A stretch of DNA of 64,000 nucleotides from Agapetus fuscipes (taxonomy: Eukaryota > Arthropoda > Insecta > Trichoptera > Glossosomatidae). Below, piece by piece: positions 1 to 10,355 of the stretch. Every line of letters begins with the position of its first letter. Within the stretch, counting starts at the first letter, position 1. Location of the stretch: NCBI GenBank assembly GCA_951799405.1, contig OX637362.1, positions 6,960,703 through 7,024,702 on the forward strand, in the 5' to 3' direction. The position numbers and the translations under genes are program-made. Under the pieces are notes generated by a model. The model was not told the origin of the DNA, did not search any database, and saw nothing but the letters and a program-made list of their open reading frames with translations.

Positions 1-38
1 GAAATAAACGAAATAATGTTCTCATTATTCCTTAATAA

Positions 39-127
39 AACAACTAAGCTACACATTAAGTGGAACTTCTTGTTGCGAGTGAATATATTTATTTTTACAA
101 CTGAAGTGGTTGGCGTAAGGCAACCTC
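39..127. repeat. Scrambled SINE-B fragments
   Basis: The left part matches the minus-strand 3' end of SINE-B (caactaagctacacat ... acttcttg) and the right part matches its plus-strand middle (gaagtggttggcgtaaggc). The switch of orientation at about 100 shows an internal inversion or a join of two copies. Confidence 0.6.
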
Positions 128-128
128 C

Positions 129-611
129 ATTATATAACTATAACATTGTTTAACTATTCAAATATAAGACGTTTGTGTTTTTAAAATAAATGTTACATTA
201 AAAAAAGAACAGCAGTGCGCAGTGAGCAGTGCACCTTTTTCTTCTTCATTTAAATGAGCACCATCATCAGAAAGCCTGCAAAAAAAGCTATATTAATATT
301 TCTTCTATTAAAATAACACGTAGGTCTATAAAATATTTTATATCTTAAATCAAAGTGATGGGAATTAAGTGTGTTTAAAAATATTTTCAATGGATTACCT
401 AAAATAAAATAAAGTGTCATGTGAAAGCCAAGATAAGAGCAGCAGCCGAGAGCTTGCGCTAACGCATGTAAATCACTATTTATTTATACTCGCGTAAAGT
501 ATATAGTGTGTTCTAGAAGCGGTTGCCGAATAATGTAAGTCATTTTGAATTTATAAAATGTTTTTATGGCATTAAATTTATTTTATTTCATTATGTGTTG
601 ACATTTTTGTT
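129..611. other. Anonymous AT-rich DNA
   Basis: No coding frame, repeat family or RNA gene recognised. Composition is AT-rich with short homopolymers. Confidence 0.5.
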
Positions 612-740
612 TTTGTTTTTTTTTTTGTTATGAAGATTTTTTAAGGAATCCTGTGCGGGAGGCTCTCCACTTATAGAAAGGCTTGGGGGTCTATGTCACC
701 CTGGAAGGGTACCGCAAAGGTGTTGCTTGAATTGTTTCTT
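612..740 (-). repeat. SINE-A2 tail fragment
   Basis: A T-rich run followed by aaggaatcctgtgcgggagg resembles the alternative 3' tail of SINE-A seen at 7131 and 45866, read from its A-rich end. The tRNA-like body is missing, so this is a 5'-truncated or decayed copy. Confidence 0.5.
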
Positions 741-2125
741 CTGTCGTGGGGCGCTGCAAGGAAGTGTCGATTGATGTTAGTTTTGAATAAAACCGGATTA
801 AATTGAGAAGGAAACACTGACACTGGTAGATTATCCCATCAACGGGCAGTTTGGCAACGGAATGAGTTATAAAAAGCCAAGTTCTCATAGTTTTGAGGTG
901 TGTCTGTGTTTTATGAAAAATTGTAAAGAAGGCTTTACATAGCCTAGACGTGGTAGCTTATGAGCGTGCATTCAATCCGATACATCTTTGTTAATAAATC
1001 TCTGTATACTCTTTTTCAATTAAAACATTGCGTGTTATTTTTTAACTACACGTATCATGTTTTTCATTACAACATGATTTTGTCCTTTTAAAAAATGACA
1101 ACCCAAGGTTACGGAACCATTTGAAATACAATAAACGAAAGTCGTGTTTAACTGTTACAAATATTGAGGTGACTACACTGGAGTGGTTTTATAGATATAG
1201 CCGCCATAACGAGTCAGTAAGTGTGGCTTAGTATCGCTTTGTGCGCAGCGACACACGCCGTGAAAACTTTCTACCTACATGGGGAAAATGCTAACAACTA
1301 TACTATCTGGCAAAAGTAAAAATAAAATAAAAAAGCAAAAGAACGACTCTTTTTGGATTATTTCTGATGTAAGTATGTTTTATTCGCAACTACATATTTT
1401 ATTTCCGACGTTTCGTTTCCACGAGCGGCAAGCATTTTCAAATCTGGTTTATAAAGCGATGCGGTGACTTTCGTGTCTTTCTGTTGTTAACTGGCTGGGT
1501 GTGAGCGAGTGCTTGACCCATCAGAGCAGGTAGTTTTGAAGTTTTTGTATATGTCGTCGATTGGCCTCTTCGGAGAATTTTGAATATTTTTTTACACAAT
1601 CAAGTCCGTACATTTATCATAAAGGGAAAAAATCTGACGTCACACAACGGGTTTTAAGACAGTCTAACGCAGTAGAGGGTAAACTTTCTTAATCCGGCCG
1701 GAAAGCTTAAGAAATTTCAGGTGAGGGCCAGAATTATGGGATTTTTTTTTTTTTGTTAAAACTTTTCATCATATAAAACATTATACCATTACACACCTGC
1801 ACAAATGTTAAAAATTACAATTTAACTTTAATTCGAAGGCCCTGCCATGGTAGGCGTGTGAGACATATGAAATTGCTTTTGATTTGCCATAATATTCTCG
1901 AATGCAGGTTCGAGCTGTGACGAAGTAACTTTCAGCAGCGCGAAAAGGTGTTCATGGGAAAGTCGGTTTCTGATAGAGTTTTCGTGCAATTTAATGGTTA
2001 TATCATGAACTACGCAGCTAGTCTAGCTGGCTTCTTTACCTATGCGTCTATTATTCTACTAAGTAGAATCTACTTTATACTTCAGGACGGTCAAAATTTA
2101 ATTATCGAGCACAATGAACAATATA
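741..2125. other. Anonymous intergenic or intronic DNA
   Basis: Only short open frames without recognisable domains occur here. No splice-bounded exon, RNA gene or repeat family was identified. Confidence 0.5.
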
Positions 2126-2129
2126 ATCT

Positions 2130-2325
2130 ATAATCTAAGTTGCAAGGATATATTCATTCACAGCTCTCAGATGTATGCCCACAAACAAACACGTGTAGTT
2201 CGCGCTTACAAATGCTGATTGTGTACTTACAAATAAAATTCAAACCTCAAATGAACATAAGCCCCACAACTTTTGCCGACCTTCCCTGAAACAGGGGTGA
2301 CACTGGCAAAGTGGCAAAGTGAATA
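2130..2325 (-). repeat. LINE-D 3' UTR copy
   Basis: Matches the ~250-bp 3' UTR found downstream of the reverse transcriptase frame at 22781-24334, beginning taatctaagttgcaag and running to ggtgacactggcaaagtg. The aaagtgg sequence near its end is locally duplicated. The copy is 5'-truncated, as is usual for target-primed LINE insertions. Confidence 0.75.
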
Positions 2326-2359
2326 TAGACAATATATAAAAAGACAATAAACTATTCAT

Positions 2360-2439
2360 GTCGAAGGACCGTCCTAGGGCCAGATTAAGTGTTTTCGCGG
2401 GCCGGAGATGGCCCGCGGGCCGTACTTTGCCCATCACTG
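2360..2439. mobile_element. hAT-like transposon terminus
   Basis: The segment ending gggccgtactttgcccatcactg has the form of a hAT terminal inverted repeat (CAGTGATGGGCAAAG when reversed), followed by a GC-rich palindrome around ggcccgcgggcc. The opposite end is not found, so this is a relic. Confidence 0.5.
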
Positions 2440-2520
2440 GTCTAAGTTAGACCAGTGTTCACTGCTAACGCATATTTTGTTATTGGTTGGAGTTTGGACA
2501 TATAACTGCCAAAAACAGAG

Positions 2521-2800
2521 TGAAAAAAAGAGAAGAGCATGCATGAAGAGAGTGATGAATAGTCGGTGTTATGGCCGCGGGGATCAAGTCGGGTTATTTG
2601 GAACCGGATAACGTTGGTTCGAGTCTTGCGACGATAACTTCGACCCTGGTTCAACAGATGCCGTTGCATGCACGCAAGCTTCTGCTTTCGCATGAAGACA
2701 ACTGGCCAGGCAAAATAGGTTGGTGGATTGCATTCCTTTCCACAAATCTTATTTAAAAAAAAAAAGTCGAGGAGAGGAAAGAAGTGCGCAAAGATAGAAC
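2521..2800 (+). pseudogene. RTE-like LINE C-terminal fragment split by a SINE
   Basis: Codons before the insertion read RRACMKRVMN and those after it read a degraded KEVRKDR, matching the C-terminus of the LINE protein at 25982 and 22781 (RRACMKRVMKLDEMKEVCRDR). A SINE-C element sits between the two parts, flanked by agtc on both sides (2561-2564 and 2765-2768). Confidence 0.65.
2565..2764 (+). mobile_element. SINE-C insertion
   Basis: A tRNA-like head (ggtgttatggccgcgggga ... ggttcgag) is followed by the family body (accctggttcaacag, actggccaggcaaaataggttggtgg) and an A-rich end. It has a 4-bp agtc target duplication and interrupts a LINE coding remnant. A close relative lies at 62828-63055 on the minus strand. 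Confidence 0.75.
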
Positions 2801-3175
2801 ATAGTAGAGACTCATTTGCGAAGGTACTGGCTACCTCTAGCGGAATGACGCGACGGCTGGATAAAAGGTTGATAGACGTATAATATTTGCGTGCCGAGAA
2901 AAAAAATGGAAAATTCATTCAAAAAACTTTTCAGAAACTGAAAAATGAATATTGCGAGGTAGGCAACAGTCCACAGCGGTTGTAGACAAAGAGTCTGTGA
3001 GGCTGGTGTGGAAGGGTTGGAGGGGGAAGACCTGGATAGGTGTGGGTGGGGGGGAGAAGTGAAGTGGGGTACGCGCATGCGCCCAATAAGAGGCCCCAGA
3101 CCTGTAGACGTAAACCACATTTGGGTTTCAGCCCTCAGATGATTTCAGCACTCTCACCTTGGTAGGGCAACGAGC
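2801..3175. other. Anonymous DNA with G-rich segment
   Basis: Nothing coding recognised. A purine-rich, G-rich tract lies at about 3000-3075. Confidence 0.45.
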
Positions 3176-3177
3176 GC

Positions 3178-3520
3178 AAAATAAAACGCAACTAAGATAC
3201 ACATATAGTGTATCTTCTTGCCTGCGTTTTCCCCGAAGGGATCGCATGTGGCGATTCAGGACCTATTTTATTTTTACGGGTAATGGAGCCGGCCTCACAC
3301 CAATCACTTTCAGTTGAAGTGGGGGTTTCCCAGCTCCCGGGGGGGGGGGGGGGGGCTGGTTATCATTTCTTGTGAAGGCTGAGTACATCTTGCCGGTATT
3401 TATTTTGGGTTTGAAATAAGCACCGAAATGGGAAATCATTTCTGACACCCTTAGTGGGATTCAAACCCGAGCTCACGACATTGAATACAAGCACTCTACC
3501 AACTGAGCTAATAATCGGAC
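3178..3520 (-). mobile_element. SINE-B, near full length
   Basis: Read on the minus strand it starts with a tRNA-like head containing a box A-like tagctcagttgg and box B-like gggttcgaatccc (both somewhat mutated), then the family body (aagaaatgagaaccagc, gttggcgtaaggcc, cgaccccttcggggataacgcgg) and the end tgtgtagcttagttgcgtttt. It contains an 18-base G run at about 3340. Confidence 0.85.
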
Positions 3521-3524
3521 TTTT

Positions 3525-3947
3525 TATGAAGAAAGAAGTATGTAAGGACAGAAAGAAATGGCGGATGATCTGTAATGTTGGCGAATAGGGTTTATTAAAT
3601 TGGAATTTGTTTTTGTTTGTAAATGGATATTTTGTTTTTGGATATTATTATTTAATGATGTATAAAATGTAATTTGTCGTGTGTGTGTGTTCCTTGACTT
3701 ATAGGTTGGTATGCGGCTGACCACCCATGCTGTAAAAATGGTTCACTTTGCCAATGTCACCCCTGTCTCAGGGAAGGACGGCAAGAGTTGCAGGGTGTAT
3801 GTCCATTTGAGATTTGATTTTTATGTTGTAGGTTCACATGAGGCATGTGCAAGCGCGAACTTGTACGTGTCTGGTTGTGAGAATGCATGTAATGTGAATC
3901 TTCAATGTAACATATCCTTGCAACTTAGATTAGATTAGATTAGATTG
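3525..3947 (+). pseudogene. RTE-like LINE-D 3' end (last codons, 3' UTR, tail)
   Basis: Starts with codons for KEVCKDRKKWR, identical in wording to the C-terminus of the LINE at 22781-24334, then a stop, an AT-rich spacer, the 250-bp 3' UTR and a tandem tail of ttaga units. It is almost identical, in inverted orientation, to 42825-43250. This copy ties the widespread 250-bp repeat to the LINE. Confidence 0.85.
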
Positions 3948-4160
3948 ATCGTCGCTACAAAGCGCTAATTCTCAATCAAGATCCAGTTGCTGCAAGGCTG
4001 GATGTACCTATAGTGACTTGGCTTTTGCAAAGGTACATATATGAATTTTCCCCCAGCAAAGAGCATATTTGAAAATATAAATCATTTATTTTTTGTTCTC
4101 CGCCGGGATTCAACCTCTTATTCGCGAGTTAGTGTTAACCATTAGACTACGGACCGGTCA
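3947..4160 (-). mobile_element. SINE-A copy
   Basis: Minus-strand copy: accggtccgtagtctaatgg head, B-box-like segment near the cggcgga motif, body with cagcgaagagcatatttgaa and cagttgctgtaaggctgg (mutated). It abuts the tail of the LINE copy at its left edge. Confidence 0.75.
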
Positions 4161-4204
4161 AAAAAAAACAACCGGTCACTGAATTTAAATACAGCCTCAA
4201 TCTG

Positions 4205-4305
4205 CTCCGCCGGGAACAGAAATACCCTCACATCAATTAAAGGGGTTGGCGTAAGGCTGCCCTCTTACCTGTGAAAATACATAGGTTCCGATCGCCATAT
4301 GCAAC
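4205..4305 (+). repeat. SINE-B middle fragment
   Basis: Contains ggggttggcgtaaggctgccctcttacctgtg and the following ataggttc ... gccatatgc, matching the SINE-B body. Head and tail are absent. Confidence 0.6.
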
Positions 4306-4477
4306 TGGTTTGAAGATAACGTGAGAAGGAATTTGCGTGTTGCCTACTTTATAGGTGCATTTGTCTGTTTGGTATGCTCGCTCCTGAAATTATTATATTG
4401 TCATGAAAGGTGGCTTGATCCACATTTTATTATTGAAAGAGTTATTTAGAATATCAAGAAAAAAAAATGCGCTAGGT

Positions 4478-4625
4478 GAGGGATGTTCATTTGAGATTTG
4501 GGTTTTTATGTTGTAGGTTCACATGCGACATGTGAAAGCGCGAACTTATACGTGCCTGCTTATGGGAATGCATGTCATGTGAATCCCCAATGTTACATAT
4601 TTTTGCAACTTAAATTACATTATAT
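4478..4625 (+). repeat. LINE-D 3' UTR, distal part
   Basis: Matches the last ~150 bp of the LINE-D 3' UTR from gttcatttgagatttggg to ttttgcaacttaaatta. Confidence 0.7.
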
Positions 4626-4659
4626 TAAATGTTATTAAAGTTTGAAGCTGTTGTCATCA

Positions 4660-4910
4660 TTGTATCTATAACCTTATTTGTAAAGATATGCTCACATTTA
4701 AGATTCATATTACATGCAGGCACACAAGAAGACGGCCGTAAGATCGCACCTACGCATGTGGCACGTGTACTTACAAAATAAAATAAATAAGATCTGAAAT
4801 GAACAAACACCCTACAACTCTTGCCGCCCTACCCTGAAACAGGGATGATATCAAAATGTGAACCAATTATGTAATATAGTATGGGTGGTAAGTCTCATAC
4901 CAACCTTAAA
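4660..4910 (-). repeat. LINE-D 3' UTR copy, divergent
   Basis: Minus-strand copy running from a mutated ataaccttatttgtaaag to gggtggtaagtctcatacc. It lies tail to tail with the plus-strand copy at 4478-4625. Confidence 0.7.
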
Positions 4911-5109
4911 GTCGTTGTAAATGTTTTTTTTAATCGCTTAATGCGAAATCGATAGTGTTAAATATGATTGTATTAAGTACATCGTACGTAAAGTACCTAC
5001 ATCTGTTAATAAGAAAGTAACCAAATGACATGCCGCGTATATACTTTAGTCCGATTGACCCTTGTCCGGTCAATTACTCGTGTTAACTATTGAATGTTTT
5101 TTCTTAAAT

Positions 5110-5250
5110 TGTAAATGTAGTTACTTGACTTATACGTTGGAATGAGGCTGACCCCCCGTGCTGTAAAACAAATATTTTGTTATTGGTTGCTAAGGACGTC
5201 ATTCCCATACAAGACTGACGTTTGCTCGCCAAAAACAAAGTTGCAAATTC
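5110..5250 (+). repeat. LINE-D 3' UTR start fragment joined to an unclassified repeat
   Basis: The first part (cttgacttatacgttggaatgaggctgacc) is the beginning of the LINE-D 3' UTR. The second part (aaatattttgttattggttgctaagg, gacgtttgctcgcc) recurs in degenerate form at about 17460-17580 and 29960-30050 and is unclassified. Confidence 0.5.
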
Positions 5251-5660
5251 AAAATTGTGCCGACCTAATGGTGTGGCAGAAATTTAATTAATTAATTATG
5301 ATTTTTTTATTTTCATGAACTCAAAAATATCAGTTTTTTTTCTTTTTAGTTTTTAAAACAAACGTCAAATTTTACATGCCAGTTTGACAGTTGACGTTTG
5401 ACGTGTCGACAAACTGTCTCTATTGACCGCCCATCACCGCGCGATGTAGGTTGAGGACGTTTCGGAAATCGCGCAAAAATTTGCGGAGTTTTTCTTGCGT
5501 AGTAAGGGGGGAGGGGGGGGGGACCGCTTATGCCACCTGTTCACGTCACAAGGGGTGGCTAGAGGGGGTTAAAGGGAGGAAAAAAAGAAGGCTTAAAGAA
5601 AGAAGGGAGATAGTCCTTGGAGAGTTACAGAATCAAAACCTTATTATTTCGTAGACCCAC
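5251..5660. other. Anonymous DNA with G-rich tract
   Basis: No gene recognised. A G-run near 5504-5522 and purine-rich sequence near 5570-5610 create short open frames that look non-coding. Confidence 0.4.
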
Positions 5661-5664
5661 AAGC

Positions 5665-6080
5665 TTCTGAAATCTAAGATTCATATTTAATGCATTGCAG
5701 ACATATGGCTCCCCCAGTTCTTGTTTACCGTATACGCCAATCTTGTCAAATATGACTTTTTCATGCAATTGTCTTATGAATCAAATTCTACACAATCTGA
5801 GCTAAGAAAAACCGTAAAACTCGATAATGTGAGAGTTCTTTTAAATATTTTTTAAATAAATTTCTTGTTTTTATAAGACACATTGGTCCAGTACACATGC
5901 AAACATTGCTCATGTAAAATTTCCTCACTGGCGTATACGGTAAACAAGAACTAAGGCAGCGATATGCTGGATATGTGTTTGTGAAATAAAAACCCAAATC
6001 TCAAATGAACAAGCCTTTAAATTTTACAGCCTCCTCCTGAAACAGGGGTGGCATGGGTAAAGTGAACCATGTTCATACAC
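5665..6080 (-). repeat. LINE-D 3' UTR copy interrupted by a MITE
   Basis: The outer parts (aatctaagattcatatttaatgc at the left, aaatctcaaatgaac ... gaaacaggggtggcatgg at the right) belong to one divergent LINE-D 3' UTR. The MITE at 5716-5952 lies between them. Confidence 0.65.
5716..5952. mobile_element. MITE with perfect 24-bp terminal inverted repeats
   Basis: The left end starts agttcttgtttaccgtatac and the right end is its exact reverse complement for 24 bases (5716-5739 against 5929-5952). The 237-bp interior has no coding capacity. I could not define a clean target duplication because the flanks are decayed. Confidence 0.85.
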
Positions 6081-6084
6081 CATG

Positions 6085-6860
6085 GGAGGGTTATACACAT
6101 ATTTTAAAATTTTCTAAATTTTGTGCATTTACGGAGTGAAAATTCATTTTAAACAATAAAATAGTAAAGATACTTGTAAAAATAAAATTTATGAGTACAA
6201 AATATATATAAAAATATATTATATACAAAATATATTATAAGTACAAAATGCATCAGACCATGACATCTCTACTTTTTGATCGATTGAAAAATAGTCAAAG
6301 CGAATTTATTGAAACTTCAAAGCTTCATAAACAAATGCAGTAAAAAAATAATGAAGAAATTTGATTAATTCATTTCATTTTGGTGAAGAAAATAAAAATA
6401 TTTTCAAGAATGAAAATAATCATGAATTTCAGAGCACAACGTAAAGTTTTCAGCGCTGAAGTACCAACCTATTTGATAAATGGTATCTCAATTTTTTTTT
6501 CATACATTTTTTATGAAGCTTCAAAGTTTCTCAAAAAATTGTCTGACGTTTTTCAATTTATCAAAGAAATATAGATTTTGTACTTTTACAAAAATGAAGC
6601 AGATTGATTATAACAAATAGGTTGGTATGAGGCTGACAGTATGCACTAGAAAATTATTTAACCATATTCAGCAAGAGTTTTATAACATTGTTTGATTTAT
6701 GATTCAGATTTTCTTTGTATGAAATTTTTGGTAGCGCTGTGACAAAGCAGGTTGACACTGTGATACTGTTTATATCTTCTTCAATGTTCACATCTCAAAT
6801 AAGTCTGTCGGAAGTCCTTGGATCTGGGCCATCCAAAAATAGACCACCTAGAGATAGAGA
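6085..6860. other. AT-rich anonymous DNA
   Basis: Runs of AT-rich simple sequence (tatatataaaaatatatt near 6205-6240) and a 25-bp LINE-D 3' UTR scrap at about 6605-6632. No gene recognised. Confidence 0.45.
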
Positions 6861-6865
6861 TAGAG

Positions 6866-6972
6866 AATAGGTTCAACTCGCCACATGCGACCCCTTCGGG
6901 GATAACGCGGCAAGAAGTTACACTATATGTGTAGCTTAGTTGCGTTTTTTTTTTTTTTTTTTTTTTTTTTGC
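6866..6972 (+). repeat. SINE-B 3' part with long T tract
   Basis: Begins ataggttcaactcgccacat and ends tagcttagttgcg followed by a run of about 28 T and gcg. This is the 3' third of SINE-B and shows that the family ends in a T-rich GCGTTT-like tail on its sense strand. Confidence 0.8.
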
Positions 6973-7130
6973 GTAGAGACATTAATTTGGAAGAAGACGA
7001 CCAATATATCACGAGTCAAAAGGAAGGAATACCAAGGGAAAGGTGTTGTGAGAAGAAAAAGAAACAAAGGAGCTTATAAGTCACATTGTGAAGAGGAAAA
7101 CCAAACTACTAAGTAGGACTTTCAACTAGA

Positions 7131-7580
7131 CATTTTTTTTTTTTTTAAAGAAATCCTGTGCGGGAGACTCCCTAGATTCTAAAGACTCTAGGGGTCTATG
7201 ACACTTGTTGTAGTGCCGCAGAGGTGTACGAGCTTGGTCGTCGCTACAAAGCGCCAATACTCAAGCAAGACCCAGTTGCTGTAAGGCTGGATGGACCTTT
7301 GGTGACCGGTCATTGGTAAAGGTTTATGAATTTTTCAACCCAGCGAAGAGCACATTCGAAATATAAATGGTATATTGTTGTGCTCCGCCGGGATCCGAAT
7401 CCACAACCTTCCATTTACGAGTCCGAAATGTTGCCACTCCGGACTACGGACCGGTCCAAGATGCCAACGACACGCGGTGCACCTGAGCGGTTACCCATCC
7501 AAGCACTGACCACGCCCAATGTTGCTTAACTTCGGTGATCTATGGGAACCGGTGCTTTCAACATGGCTAACGTCGTTGAC
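7131..7580 (-). mobile_element. SINE-A2 with 5S rRNA-derived head
   Basis: Read on the minus strand: a 5S-like module (gttgaaagcaccggttcc, gatcaccgaagttaagcaac, ggatgggtaaccgctcaggt), then a tRNA-like module (accggtccgtagtccggag ... cggatcccggcggagcac), the SINE-A body, and an alternative tail ending gcacaggatttcttt plus poly(A). The 5S-like module retains the internal control region elements of a Pol III promoter. Confidence 0.85.
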
Positions 7581-7599
7581 ATTGTACCTTATAATCAAC

Positions 7600-7745
7600 A
7601 TCCTTCAAGAACAAATCTTGGGAGAACGAACAAGAGGTCGCCCAAGAACTTCAAACTTCGAGGATTTGAAGCGGTTTGTCAGCTATAAGGAGAGACCAGA
7701 AAAAAAAGAAGCCTGGTTTAGGATTGTTTTGAAGTATTACAAGGT
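7600..7745 (+). pseudogene. Possible LINE C-terminal coding remnant
   Basis: The frame reads ILGERTRGRPRT then a charged stretch to VLKYYKVAH. The RTRGRPRT motif is typical of the C-termini of RTE-like LINE proteins. It runs straight into the 110-bp satellite whose unit starts with related sequence. The assignment rests on one short motif. Confidence 0.4.
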
Positions 7746-9235
7746 TGCTCACTGACGAAAAGCAACGCTTCTCTAGCTTGCTACGCGTCAGAAGAGAGTG
7801 TAGGCAGCTGTAAGCAGTGCCCACAAGACCTTCTTGTTGTGGAGTATCACAAGGTCACTCACTGACGAAGGGCAACGCTTCTCTAGCTTGCTACGCGTCA
7901 GAAGAGAGTGTAGGCAGCTGTAAGCAGTGCCCACAAGACCTTCTTGTTGTGGAGTATCACAAGGTCACTCACTGACGAAGGGCAACGCTTCTCTAGCTTG
8001 CTACGCGTCAGAAGAGAGTGTAGGCAGCTGTAAGCAGTGCCCACAAGACCTCCATGTTGTGGAGTATCACAAGGTCACTCACTGACGAAAAGCAACGCTT
8101 CTCTAGCTTGCTACGCGTCAGAGGAGAGTGTAGGCAGCTGTAAGCAGTGCCCACAAGACCTCCATGTTGTGGAGTATCACAAGGTCACTCACTGACGAAG
8201 GGCAACGCTTCTCTAGCTTGCTACGCGTCAGAAGAGAGTGTAGGCAGCTGTAAGCAGTGCCCACAAGACCTTCTTGTTGTGGAGTATCACAAGGTCACTC
8301 ACTGACGAAGGGCAACGCTTCTCTAGTTTGCTACGCGTCAGAAGAGAGTGTAGGCAGCTGTAAGCAGTGCCCACAAGACCTCCATGTTGTGGAGTATCAC
8401 AAGGTCACTCACTGACGAAGGGCAACGCTTCTCTTGCTTGCTACGCGTCAGAAGAGAGTGTAGGCAGCTGTAAGCAGTGCCCACAAGACCTTCTTGTTGT
8501 GGAGTATCACAAGGTCACTCACTGACGAAGGGCAACGCTTCTCTAGCTTGCTACGCGTCAGAAGAGAGTGTAGGCAGCTGTAAGCAGTGCCCACAAGACC
8601 TTCTTGTTGTGGAGTATCACAAGGTCACTCACTGACGAAGGGCAACGCTTCTCTAGCTTGATACGCGTCAGAGGAGAGTGTAGGCAGCTGTAAGCAGTGC
8701 CCACAAGACCTTCTTGTTGTGGAGTATCACAAGGTCACTCACTGACGAAGGGCAACGCTTCTCTAGCTTGCTACGCGTCAGAAGAGAGTGTAGGCAGCTG
8801 TAAGCAGTGCCCACAAGACCTTCTTGTTGTGGAGTATCACAAGGTCACTCACTGACGAAGGGCAACGCTTCTCTAGCTTGCTACGCGTCAGAAGAGAGTG
8901 TAGGCAGCTGTAAGCAGTGCCCACAAGACCTTCTTGTTGTGGAGTATCACAAGGTCACTCACTGACGAAGGGCAACGCTTCTCTAGCTTGCTACGCGTCA
9001 GAGAGGAGTGTAGGTAGCTGTAAGCAGTCCCTACAAGACTTCCTTGTTGAGGAGTATCACAAGGTCACTCACTGACGAAGGGCAACGCTTCTCTAGCTTG
9101 CTACGCGTCAGAGAGGAGTGTAGGCAGCTGTAAGGAGTCCTGACAAGACCTCCGTGCTGTGGAGTATCACAAGGTCACTCACTGACGAAGGGCAACGCTT
9201 CTCTAACTTGCTACGCGTCAGAGAGAAGTGTAGAG
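7741..9235. repeat. 110-bp tandem satellite, about 13.6 units
   Basis: Units start at 7741, 7851, 7961 and then every 110 bp to 9171, each beginning aaggtcactcactgacgaag. Units in the middle differ by only one to a few bases; the first and last two are more diverged, as expected for edge units in an array homogenised by unequal exchange. The unit contains a short inverted pair ctgacg/cgtcag and no long frame. Confidence 0.95.
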
Positions 9236-9360
9236 TGCGAGGGCGGACCTCGAAACCTGAGCGTGAATGTACCGGCTAACCGGGTCGCACATATACAGCG
9301 CTGTCCTGACAGGGAATCTGTAAACTTTTCTAAGCGTTAAGATGTTTTTTTGGACAGTGA
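9236..9360. other. Satellite flank
   Basis: GC-richer single-copy-looking DNA after the array. No feature recognised. Confidence 0.4.
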
Positions 9361-9510
9361 CTAGGCTAGAAGTCTCATCCACGGTAATTCTTACTTACCA
9401 AATATCGATAATATTAAAAAAAAACGACTTATCAGTTGTTCACTTGCAGTCATCTGGAATTGACAGTCCTTCATATAAATATTACCGATAATCGGTAGGT
9501 AGGATCTAGG
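9361..9510. mobile_element. MITE, copy 1 of a 45-bp-TIR family
   Basis: The ends agtctcatccacggtaattc and accgataatcggtaggtagg are inverted versions of each other and match the longer-preserved copy at 20570-20748. The interior shares cagttgttcacttgcag with that copy. Confidence 0.7.
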
Positions 9511-10105
9511 AAAATATATCAGGGAGACTGGTTGGACATCCACAGGGCGACTTCGAAGGTATCCGACTGAGCGGGAGTCAACGGTATAAAACTTCCACTG
9601 AGTAACGCAGTCAATGAATGGTGCAGTGATATAAAGCTGCCTATTGCCATGTAGGCAGAAAAAAGTCGTATGTGGTCACTCACGCAAAGCTTTTAAATAT
9701 TTTTTTCAACTGGCAAACGGCCTTCGTGAAGTCACAACCAATGGCATGATAAAACAATAAACCATTTGGAACTGTTGAATGAAAAATTAGGTTCTTCTGA
9801 AACAGGACAACTTTCACTTCAATTGATGAAGCTGGTGCAAGGTCCACTAACTTAGATACGATAACAAGTAGTGTATGTTTTGTAAGTTTTGATTACATTC
9901 GGTCTAAATTAGAGTACGCTGTTGACTAATACACTCTTTACAAGCGAAAGTATAAAGATATGTTGGATTTTTTTTCTCTCAAAGTGACTCCTCATGAGGC
10001 TTTGCGGAAATTCTCTACAAATTCTTCCATCGGAAGGATCTAATTCAGCAGACTGGCTTCAAAAGCCTGGAAACCAGGCGTAACGGATCCCAAATGGTCT
10101 ATAAT
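9511..10105. other. Anonymous DNA
   Basis: No gene, RNA or repeat family recognised. Confidence 0.4.
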
Positions 10106-10355
10106 ATATAATCTCTGATCTAAGTTGCAAAGATATATTAAAATCAAAAGCTCATATCAAATGCATGCCAACAAACAAACACGTGTAGCTTGCGCTTACA
10201 AATGCTGAATGTGTACTTACAAATAAAATTCAAACCTCATATGAACATAAAGCCCGCAACTTTGCCAACCTTCCCTGACACCGGGATGACATTTTCAAAG
10301 TGAACCATTTTACAGTATGGGTGGTCAGCCTCATACCAACCTATAAGTCAAGGAA
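10106..10355 (-). repeat. LINE-D 3' UTR copy, complete
   Basis: Runs from tctaagttgcaaagatatatt to aacctataagtcaaggaat, the full 250-bp unit, in minus orientation. Confidence 0.85.

Noticed and set aside
2442..3120. 158- and 102-codon minus-strand frames
   Set aside because: They cross SINE and LINE boundaries and a G-rich low-complexity tract, so they are chance frames.
7741..9235. CRISPR array
   Set aside because: The 110-bp units are contiguous with no variable spacers, and the context is eukaryotic.
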